Source: Paracentrotus lividus
Lineage: Eukaryota; Echinodermata; Echinoidea; Camarodonta; Echinidae
NCBI GenBank assembly: GCA_940671915.1
Contig: CALNVZ010000174.1
Coordinates: forward strand, 78,728,911 to 78,792,910
Reading direction: 5' to 3'
Length of the DNA: 64,000 nt
A model generated the notes under the pieces. It ran no database searches, had not been told where the DNA came from, and was given only the letters and a program-made list of their open reading frames with translations. How positions within the stretch are numbered: position 1 is the stretch's first letter; every line of letters begins with the position of its first letter. Positions 41,101-53,100 of this stretch are shown here, in pieces. The position numbers and the translations under genes were made by a program.

Positions 41101-44100
41101 GGTAACGTTCTCACTGGAGGCTATCCCGCTGTCATTGCTGCTGTCGGAGGAGTTGGTGAGTCTACTACCAGGCTGGAGCTGGGCGATGTTGTTGTTGGCG
41201 TTGCGCATGTTGGGAGGTTGTTCAGAACTGCCATCGACCGATGTGACAGTGGTGATGGGTATCTTTGTGGAGGTTTCCTTTGTCCTGGAGAGTGATGGCG
41301 CTGACTTGCTCAGAGACTTCCTGACAGGGAGGGCACTTGATTTGGGCGTCTGGCTGCGAGGGTTTGGTTGAGGTTTCTGGGGTATCCTACTTGTCTGAGC
41401 AGTCTTTTTGGAAGACGGAGGGGCGCTCTTTGTTCCTGAATGACTCTCTTCCCTGGATTTGGGTAGAGGTTTGCCAGTGCGGGAAGACGTTTTGGAGGCT
41501 GCAGAGGTTTTAGAGGGTGTGCCATGATGACTTGGCTGTGGTAATCTACTCACAGGACAGCTTTGAACGGTTAAGTCACTACCCTTTGATACACTGCTGG
41601 ACTCTGACTGTCCGCTCTCTTTCCTGCATACAAGTTTCTTTGTCCTTGCCTCACTGATAGTCACTTTAGGAGGCTGATGTACCACAGCGATTGTTTCCTT
41701 GAGTTCACCAGACAACAAAGCATCATCATACTCCTGCGAGAAGTAGGGATTCATTTCCACCTCAAAGGGAGGTGCAGAGCAGGCGCCAATCGCAGGAGGC
41801 CGCTCCATGCTGGAGATATCACATCCTTTAATGCCATCATCAAAGGCATGATGGTCTGACGGGATTGGCTCACTCTTCACATCTTCCGTAGCAGCTCCAT
41901 CAGGCTTGCGGATATCAATGCCATACAACTTTTCGAGGTCAGCCAGACAGTGAATCTTGGGCATGTCATTTCTCACAGCCATCTGGTGTTTAGCACTTTG
42001 AATAGCAGCACTTAGAATGTGAGGAGAGGGTTGTTGGGCGAGTGCTACATTCCTGGCTTGGACTGAAGCACCATTGGCTTGATGCTGAGGGCTGTTGTAG
42101 AAAGACGCTGGGCTTGAGTTACTCAAGACTTCATTCAACAGACGAGCTGGAAGGGCTTGTCTTATTCCATTTGGTAGAATGGCACTGGTATCTAGATGCG
42201 AAACAACCCTATTTGTGGTGCAGCCATTCTTTGGCATTTCGCTCGTGGTCTGGCCCTGCTTGCCTTTCTGCTCTGTTGTTGAAGAGACTGGAATGTTCAT
42301 TCTGAGCCAGACAGGAGAGGTCTCTGAAGATGAGGGTGTGTATCCTGTCCTTCCCGTCTCTTCAATTTTGCCACTATTGGGATTGTTCTGATACCACTGA
42401 GGCCTGATGAAACCATTATGCTTCATACCATCCATGTGGAGATTCTGTAAGCTGTTGATAAGATTGATCGTGTTGGGCGAGGTAGGTTCATTCTTAGACT
42501 CTCCATCGAGGCACTCACCTATTAGAGTAATGTCATCCTGATCTGCAAAGCTGGATGGGCGTGAGGCTGTACTGAAGGTAGCATCGGTGGCATCACTGAT
42601 ACAGCTGAGTCTTCTCAATGGATGGTCAAGATCATCAAGAGCTAAATGCTTCTCCCTCATCACAACCTGTTCATCATTATTGATTGTCATATATGTGATT
42701 ACAGAAGGCTCATCCTGCAGAAAAGACTCTCCAAACGACAGATTGGGCACTTTAATCTCTGATACATCATCATCAATAGAGAGATTTTCATTGCTCATAT
42801 TTGAAATTACATAGAGCTGCTTGATGGCCTCAATATCTCGCGTAGCCAGTGAAATTGAGTCAAAAGTGTCCCTTTCCGACTGATGGTCTGACCTCCTTGG
42901 ACGATGTGACCCATCAGCGATCTCTGACTCATCATCAGAGTAGACATAGTTACCAAGTCCTAGTCTATTTCTATCGTCATTCCCTAACAAAAGAAGGGGT
43001 TCGTTGAGACATGCATCCACACTGGCACCATTGAAACTGATTGAGAAGTTCTCAGAATACGAATCCAGTGACCGCCTTCCAAGTTCCTTGATGCAGCACA
43101 TTGCTTCTGATCCCATGGGAAGATCATCGATTGACATGTCTGTCACTGAAGTCACATCTTCTGTATCTCTGGATACATAGCTCAGCGTGTCCTGCTCAGA
43201 ACATGCTAGCGATGATATGTCATCCTCAGAAATCTCTGAGATTGGTTTGTCCAGAAATTCTGAAAGGCCTTCTAAGGAATGAATGGTCCTCATTAAACAT
43301 TCTGCATCAATACCAGCCTTCTTTAGAGCAGTGGGGGAGAGGAGCCTTTCTACTCTTGGGGAAAGCGCAGGGGGCAAGACGTCTACTGCTGATGGTGTCT
43401 CAACTACTGGATTCTCTGCAAGATTTATAGCCTGGGTGGTGAAGTCAGCATCTGCGTTTCTTAGAGCCGCAGTAAGTTCATCACCATCATCCTCGATGTC
43501 TCTATGGACCTTTGCAGGACACTCCTCACCCTTCTCTGATGCTCCATCATCAATCTCCAAGACAGGAGACAAGTTGCCTCGCCCATTAGGGACCAGTGGC
43601 ATACCAGCCAATGCTGATAATGCCTCTTCATCAGGTTCATCCTCACTTGTGCTATTGTCTTTCAACTCTCCATCAGATGCGGACTTTCCAGATGGTCTGT
43701 GTTCAAGCTCCTCAGTCATATCATCATCATCATCTTCCACAAGAAGGAAAGACCTTCCAACATTTCTCCTCTCTTGCGACATGTAGTTCTCAGCCTCTGT
43801 GTCAGAGCATGAAATAAAAGCCTTTGGTCTTGGTACTGTGATTGGCTTGGGCTTTGGAAGCGGTTTTGGTTTGTGAATGGCAGCAGGAGGTTTGAGATTG
43901 CTGGGGAAGTTCTGTGGCCTATCAGGTCCTGAGATACCATTGACCTTTGGGTCACGTTTCACTTTCTTTTCTGAAGAGTGTCCATTCACTTTGCTTTTAC
44001 CATTCGATAACCCATCCTTGCCAGATGTCTTCCTGCTGAAAGAACTCGTCTTTGATTCCTTAGTGCTTTCTGCCCTTTTAGGTGGCACAGGAGGGGCCTT

Positions 44101-47100
44101 CTTGGATTCATTCAATTTCCTCTTGGGAGATGAAGAAGACATCTTGGGAATCAAGCTCTTAGATGGCAATTTGGAAGATTTAGCACCATTCTTAAAAAGA
44201 GATTTTGTAGTCCTTGATTCGGCATCACTGCCATTGTCGGTATCCCTCCCCGACATCTCATTGGTCGAATCAGCATTGGCCCATCGGAACTCCTCCCTAT
44301 CGCTTGAGGATCCACATTTACTATCATCCTCACTTGAACTCAATCCTTTGAGAATAGGAAGTGACGTCGGTGGTCCTTCATTGTCTGTCAACTCTCGGTC
44401 ACTCAATGGACATCCATCTGGTCCTACATAGATGACTGTATCACAAGACTGTTCACTGCTAGAGATGTACTCTGGATCGCTTTGGTTGACTGCATCTGTT
44501 ACGTGTACTCCGTTGTTTGCTGGAGGTGCATACCGACGTCTCCTTATCCTGCCCTCATCACATGAACTGTCGCCGCCGCTTGAGCTAGTTCCAGAGTACT
44601 GCAAATACACAAACAAAGAGTATGGTAAAGAAAAGGGGTATAAATACAAAGGTTTATCTGATAGCTTTTGTGGTGTCAATTTCAAGTTTATATTTATTCA
44701 TCCATATAAATAAAATATTCCATTTTTTATAATACCCTTTTAACATATACTAATTTTTTTATAAAGACCAACAAGACAAGGGCATTGTTCCATCATGTTA
44801 CTTGTCAATTTTCATAAGTATAGTAAGAATAATAAAAGAAAATTACTTCATCACCATGAAAAATGTATCATTGCCCATGAAACATTAATGAAATGATTAC
44901 ATTAAATATTTGGTTAAATTGAAGTAATAGAAGATGAATCAGAATGGCAAATTCTGACAAAGTCAATGACCTGGCCCTACAAGATGTGATTCATAGCTTT
45001 GATAAGACAGAATAAGCTTATGAAGGCAGTGCAGGGGTGAAAGTTTGGAGAAAAGGGAAATCTAAGAGAGCTTGGGGGCAACAATCAATCAAACCCTCTC
45101 ATCATAATGGAATCATAGTTATCTCTCCAAAGATAAATAATAAAGATGCGTAAATATGGCCGGTGAAATGAAGACCCCACGTATTGTCTATGAATGGTAC
45201 TTGGGTACATGGGTGATGACTTCAACAGATGCATTGAATAACCCCAGGCGATCTTAGTACCATCTTTATATCTAGTCTCTTGTCTAGGATGAAGAGAGAG
45301 TAGTTGGAAGGATGCAATAGTGTCTGGTGCGATCCATCATTGGCAAAACAAGCATGCTTTGTCTTATTGGCTCACATGCATACTAATGAATAGAGGGAGG
45401 TGTCAAGGGAGATAGTTACTAATCTACAGCCTACAGGTTCATTGCCGTTCATCATAACACCATTTACACATGGTGTCAGGAGCACACTCCCTTAAAAGGA
45501 TTCCACAGAATTAAGAGATTTAGGCACTGGAATAATAAAATAACTATGTAATGTGCATCAGGTCAATGGCATCTTTCATCGTTCCAACAACCACAAATAC
45601 TTATTATGTTCATCATAACACCATTTAAACATTGTGTCAGTTGGACACTTCCATATAAGAATTCACCACGATTGGGAAAATAAGATTGACACGAATATAA
45701 CATAACAACTTTGTAAGTTGAATTGTGTCAACAGGATCTTCCATTTTTATTTTAAAACTACATATACTGCAACAAATTCTATATTTGTGATACTGTATTC
45801 GTGGAAATATTCGCGGTACATAAATTTTCGCGGATTTTGTGCAAATAGCAGCAGGCTCGAATTTAAAAGCCAGTGAATATATGGGCATGATTTCCTATGC
45901 ACGTATTAAATGGGTTCAATTGCGAGCTTACGAACATGCAGCAAGAATTTAAGAACCTGTGAATATGTTTTGAGGCCGCTCAGCGCGAAAATAACAGCGA
46001 ATACAGTATATGCCAAAGACTTTCTTTTTTGGTTACACTTCAGTAGAGTTTCAATGTAAGAAGGAGCATCTCAATAATGTACAACAATCTTAATACACAG
46101 ACTGCTTTTCTTGTTTCCCATAGCTATAAGACAGGATTGAAAATATTCATGATGATAATAGAAGGAAGGAAGTAAGACACAGGGTCAGGATAAAAGTACA
46201 ATCCTAGTCATAAACTCACCTTAGATTTCTTTTTCCTCATCCGATGTATCCTAGATGCATTCTGTATAGTTCCTAGAGTCTCTGCATAGTTATTAATAGC
46301 AGCTGAAGCATGTGCGATCATCACCGTTCGACATGATAGACTACCCATAGCCTCACGTAACAGCCTCGTTAACATGCTATCCCTAAATAACAAATCAAAA
46401 CCAAAAAATGTTGTGGTTAAACAGAAGCTTTTAAATAGGTTTAAAGTAGGCCTACATGTAGGCCTATGTATGATTAACTGTTTGGTTCAAAAGATGATAA
46501 GAAGAAGTATTTAGCCATTGCATAATTACAACTTATGGAGTTGCTATGAAAAATTATTCTTACATCGCAGCAGGAATACCATCTTTAATTAAAAGTAAAC
46601 ATATTTGATTATTGATCATTTTTCTCAACTATTGTTGGCTACTTCTTCTTATATGTACTTTTGACCTACGGGAATAATTAATTCAACTTGTTGTATAGCC
46701 AAGTCAAAATAATTAATAGGACCTTTAAAATTCCTTTCGATTTCAATCTGATTTAAATGATAAATAGAATCTTGAAGTCCTTTCAGTTTCAACATGGTAA
46801 AAGTTCAGAATGAAAATGATAATTTCTCTCAGGCAATATGAAACCACAACATAAATTATAGACTTTTAGATGAGGAAGTACTTGGAAACCTGCTTCAGAG
46901 TTCCCAGGCTTTCCATAATGAAAAGGTATATGTATAGCAAAACGGCTTTATTCTTTGACATATTTGATAATTAAAATGATTTACAGAATAAGCCACTAGT
47001 TTCTTTCAAGCTGAAGAGCATTAGAACAATCTAATGATTGCAATTATAAATAACAATACATGGAAAGCAGAAACTGAATTGTAAAAAAATGCTAAAATAA

Positions 47101-50100
47101 TCAAGTTTATAAAATACAGTATGACTACCATTTGACATTAATATCTTAGTTTCAAAAAAATATTTTTTTAACCACCTTGATCACAACCCCAGACAGAGGG
47201 TTGATAACCTTGAGTTACCTAGAGTTAAATAACAAACTAATTACTTTCGCTTTACATTCTTTAGTTTCGTAATAGTTATTACGAAAACAGACTGTTAACC
47301 CCACCCAAGGGATGCGAATGCCCAACATTAATGTACCCCAATCGATAACAACTCATCAAAGGGCACTTGAACTTCACACATACTATTAAATGATTTAAAA
47401 TCGAAATCAAATTGACTGAAATAACATCATGTATTATTGATTGTACGATCACATGAGTTAGAAGATCATTACAGATGATTAGACTGGTACAATACAAATC
47501 CCATGACATGAAAGGCGGTGAGAATAAAAGAGAACCAGAACAAATATGGTTTTGTGATTAATAGTAGAGTCAAAGCAAACATTCACAATGCATGAGAGCT
47601 TCAGAGTCGGATATTTATTCACTTTTAGAATGTTGCCAAAGATAGGGATGATGATGGTGATAAATGAATGTGCAGAAATGTTGGTTTGATAGTGTGGCTG
47701 CCCCCGGCCTAGTTTGGGCAGCTTCCGCGCCCCTTGTTGCGTTGTGGGGGCGCGTTTTGAGCTATGCGCTGCCTTTTTTATTGCCCTAAGTATTTTTACC
47801 TTTTTACCGCTAATTATCTTGATTATAAAATATAATCCATCATTTTGTGTATTAATGAAATTGTTTATCGAATGAATTGTATAATAATTATTGTATATAA
47901 TGTTATTGTATAATGTCTTCTTACACTTTATCCGATATTACTTGCCATTTTCGATTTAATTGTTATATAACTTTTTATGTGATTTATGATATCAATGCGC
48001 TCACCATAGCAACCAAAAAATAACTTATTCTTTGATATCTTGTCACTCTTGCTTTTAACTTTGGTTTGAGAAGGAGCCTTTCCTTGTGTCTCCTGATCGT
48101 TCTATACTTTTTGACTGCCATTTTATAATAGTGTCCACCCAACGAGGTAAGTTGGATCGGAAGAAGTGTTTTATTTCATATTGCTCATAATTATTTATGA
48201 ATTTATTATTGCTTTCCTTAAAATTGAATATTCAGCTACGTAATGATTGTGGAATCTGTTGTGAATATGTTATGAATGTTTTTGACTCCTAAATTGGATG
48301 ATGTTTGTTTTACTTGGATTATTAGCATGACATTAGAGAAAATATTCAAGGATTAATACTGTGACGTAAAATGTCTTAATATTACTTAAATGATTTACTA
48401 GTATGTCTCATTTACAAAGATGTTTTCATTCATTGAGAGAATATTTGGAATATGACTTGAACGACATTTATGTTTAATTGGCAAATATTTTATCTACACA
48501 TGTATATATTCGATATAATTATCATTTGGTGAATTCTGTATATCTGTTTTGCAGTTTTCACGGCTCTGTATGAATAAAGTTTTCATCAACCGTATCAGAC
48601 GTTGGATATTGTGTTTGCCTTATTAATTGTGGCAGTTACAGATAGTACGTATTTCAAATATATGAAAATATGTTTAATGACAATTGCAAGTTCTGCTGAT
48701 GATGGAAAATGAATTCCCAAAGAATGAAACAGCAAAATACTTAATGTTTGAAAATACACAAATGACAGATAACTCCCAAAACTTTTTGGTCTAAAATATG
48801 AGTCTTTACGGGTAAATAAGAGGGGCTTTAAAAATATTATAAGCAAACTAGTTTCAGCAAGGTTTTTTCAACAAGGGTTTATATTTTGGTGATTAAAACA
48901 AACAAAATTACTCCATGATATCAACAATTTAGAATCAATTTGATGCAGTTGCTCTTGATTTCCAATTCTATATGAGCAGAGTTCAAGATTGAACTTGTCT
49001 AAGAAAGGCCACACTTTCTATAATAATGTTAAACATCACAACCCCATGAGCCAGAAAAGACATCAAGTACAAATATGGATGTGGGTCATGCAAAAATGGA
49101 GCACAATCGGCTGATCATGTCATGAAAGTAGGCCAGATATCTTATATTTTCATTAGGAAACCCAATTGGTTTATTCCTATGTCCAGCGGCAGAGATTAAC
49201 ATTTATTACATTCAAGTATTTCTTATAATTGTCTATAGCAGTCTTTCTGCTCCATACCCCCAAAATCAAGTGAAATCCAATTTGAAATGCTCCGTGGAGA
49301 TGCATGATTTAATTTTTTCAAATTGGTTTTAACCTACATCCATAGAAATAGAATTTAATATAAAAATATTAATTGTTAAAGATGAACTGAAAACAAAAAG
49401 CAAAGAATTAGATATTGCAATTGATAAAACTAAGACAACATTCTTACCGGTTTGGTATATGCTTCTGTCCATTCAAAACAGCAAGTATGACGTTACCGAG
49501 GGCAGAGAAGGAGAGTGCAGCACCATTAGCCGCCCTGCCCCCACCCCGATCACCACTCCCGAGGTCTATCAAATGAAGTCGACTCCGCCCGCCAATGACC
49601 CCACCCTTTCCAGACTTATCGATGCGGTATTGGTAGACGTGAAGGGTGAACAGCATGTGTGAGTATCGCCCATCATGTGCCTCTTCTGAAAATGAAAAGA
49701 ATTCAAGATTTGAAAATGGCTACATTTACGATCGAAATATATTCTATTTTCTCAAGAAAATTCATTTCCCAAGTTTGATACACTTTCTGAAAAAATAATT
49801 TAAATAAAAAAAATAAAAAAACAACAACTTTACATGAACATTGCAAGTACTTGGACACCAAAGCATCTTGATCAAAAACAATTTTCTGCACAGGGCCAGA
49901 AGGGTGTTATCATTTGTAAAGTATTAATGCTCTTCTGATTTAATTTTTTTCTGGAATTTGGTAAGTGAGAGCAAAAAGAGGGCACTAACATTTACATGGT
50001 GGGAGAGACCGCAAATAAAAAAAAGAGCAGATAAAAGAATTTAAAGAGCTGATAAAGCTGAACTTGAAAAGTTCCTATACTTTTGTCCAGAGGAAAGCTC

Positions 50101-53100
50101 AAATAAGCTGGAAATAAGCTGAAAATCACACTTTAAAAAGGTGAAATTGGCTAAAAAGCTTCATATTAAATGGTGGCAGCGGTGGGATTCAAACACACAC
50201 AATCAAAATAACAGGACTATTGAGAATCAACTCACCATTCTTTCCCTTGGTAAGCCTGGTAGCTATAGCAGCATCCAGGTAAAAGGCTGCCTTCTCCGCT
50301 GTGGGTGCTCTCAGCTCGTTCTGGTTGAGGAGTTGCACCCCACAGATGGGATCCTCCTGGAGGTAGAGGGCCGGTGATGTTCCGCATCCATTGTTACTTC
50401 CTGTGAAACCAATAATGGAGATGTTACTGAGTGCTAACAGAGCACAAAGACAACAAAGTTTGAAATTGGGATCTCCTAAATAGTTTGAAGTTTAAAAAGA
50501 GGGTATATTTCATGTGGATCTTAAAATCTATCGGGGCACCCTGTGGAAATTTAGTGATACATGAGCTCTCACTTTAAAAAGTCCAAATTGATAATTTCTT
50601 TTACAGGAAAAGTCTAGTACCATTCCTGCATAACCATGCGAAATATAAAGTGATTTCTGTATTGATTATAAAAATCAATCCTACAGTTTGTGAATATCCA
50701 CAGAGCTGGCTGGATTTAATCTATGGAGGTTTAGTTCAAAATGAAATTTATCTCCATTATTGCTGTAATATGACAGAGCATTAAATAGGAATTTTGTTTC
50801 AATGCATATATTACTCACCATTTGCTTGCTCTATGAGAAGATCTCGAAGATTCTCCTGCTTGCCGTAGACCTCTACAGCCGAGACTCGGACTGAGAACCT
50901 GGTACTTGTCTTCTCTTTCTTCTCGTTGATGAGTTTGAAGAGCCATGCAATCGCACACGGGATGACACCTATCTTGTGTACAGACTCGTCTGAACCAATC
51001 ATTGTGTATGTCTTGCCTAATTTGGGAGGGGAGGGGAGAAATTAGTGATTGCAAGATGGATACCAAGACATTCCTTGGTGTATATATAAAAGATCAAAAG
51101 AAAGATCTGGTAAAGACAAAAAATAATCACCAAATATTGATTGAATTTTACAATACAAATAAAAGATAACCATAAATATATATTTTTCTAGAATAGATAA
51201 TAGAGTAATAAGTTACATGGTCACTATAAACTAGTTTTCAATGAGTCTTTATGAACAGCAAGTTTTCTTAAGCTTACTTACAGTTTCCTAATTAGTGCAT
51301 GATGTATATTTCAAAATTAATTCCAGCCAGTTTCTCTCTATTTGCTATTCAATTACCATTACTAGGTACTTTGGATTTTCTTTCATATTCTATTTATGGA
51401 TGTTTCAACCGATAATCGTGAAGGTAGATATTAGATGCACGGGACCGATAACATTATCCCAAGAAAATGTTCTGGGGAGAAGATCGTCAAATATTGACAT
51501 TTCATTTTCTGTAAGTACTTCAAAGGGAGCGCTCCTTCCGAATTGTGGAGTGGAGTAATTGAAAATGTTATCATGTCGATGATTCTTACTAGCGTGAAAC
51601 TTTAGACAACCTATGGCACTGTGATTCCCAACAAAATATTATTCTATCAAACAATAATAGTTATTCATTCTATTCATCCAACTTACTTTACAAATATAGG
51701 ATGAACAAACTAAAAATCAATATATGTCAGATAGAACTAGTCATGAAGCCAAGATTTTCACATTAGAGATTCCATCGACATGTCACGGTCTAATATTCAT
51801 GGACGGGGAAAATGTGCTTTATTCATTTGACAAGTTTTCATCTCTTTTCTCTTTCAACTGAGGTAGCTTACAAAATAAAAATGATAATACATTAATTAGG
51901 CATTAAATGATAAAGTTTGATCATGGTTTGAGATAAAGAGTAATTCTGTTTGACATTTAGAGCAAGAAATCTAGCCGTCCATGAGACAAGGGGAGATGAC
52001 ACGCTTTGTGTCACTACCGCAATTTAGGGCTTTGTTTGAAGGGCCGCGCTTGACTGGTTCATGAATGTGGTTAAACAAATGAAATACCCCCAGAACAGTA
52101 ACAGAAATCAATATATGATTGGTTTATTATGTCTGATAGTCTGCATTAAGGACAAGTCTGGTCAATACCCCTATAAACATATTAAACCCTTTGGTCTGTG
52201 ATAAAGGGAATTTTCATAAGAGCAAAGACAGCTTCCTCATTAAAGGGTAATATCAACATAATCATGAAGATTGAGGTTTCACATTTTTGTGGAAACTAAT
52301 TCTTTATTTGGATGCCTTCCTGGAAGGAAAGATAACTCTTTAATAATTCTTTAAATTGCACAATGCAATGAATTGGGCCTAAAATTACACATAATTAACT
52401 GGAAGTCTAGATCTCATCAACATTGATGTAATAAAAATCCATTTTAGTTTGGAAACCAGTACAGGGTCTAGAGAAAATACAGAATTGCTTGATTAATAAG
52501 TGAAGTAAATATGCCGGTAGATGTTTGGTACATTACTCAATTTTGGCTGATTCATTTGCATCAATTGAAATTAATTTCAGGCTACATTTATGAGGAAGGA
52601 AACCAGTCGTGTTTGGGGAGCTAGAAAGGACTTGTTGCTAGTTTGGGTACATACGGATTGCACCTACATGTTTCTGCAGTGTAGGCACTATTGCAATGCT
52701 GCAATTTTTCGAGATCGATTGAGGATTAACCGGGTAGCTCTAGGTGAGCGATCAGCTATGGCGCTAGTGGTCGTGCATGGCATCACAAAGGATGCCGGCG
52801 GGTACACAGACGTTCGTTGGATGACAAAAGAGTTATTTAAACGGGATAAAGACTGGCGGGGGAGATACCTGGGGGTCTACAAGGGGGGGGCTAGGTACTC
52901 ACCCAAATGAGCGTGACCGTAGCAAAAGAGACACCCATCCGCTCCATTGACTACAGCCTGTACTGTGTCTGCTACACTGCCCGCACATACCTCAGCCTAG
53001 AAAAAGAAACCAAAGAAAAACGCAAAAACTATTACAGAAAAGGATTGTATTCAATTAGGTAATCGAATGAGTCAAAGTACTGGAAAGCTGTTTGGGAAAA

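Noticed and set aside
43283..44431. Plus-strand ORFs of 167 and 184 codons opposite the KIF26 tail exon
   Set aside because: Shadows of the Ser/Asp-rich coding strand, where the complement of Ser and Asp codons rarely makes stops.
52590..52910. 106-codon plus-strand ORF
   Set aside because: No recognisable domain, and it overlaps the border of exon wB in antisense.
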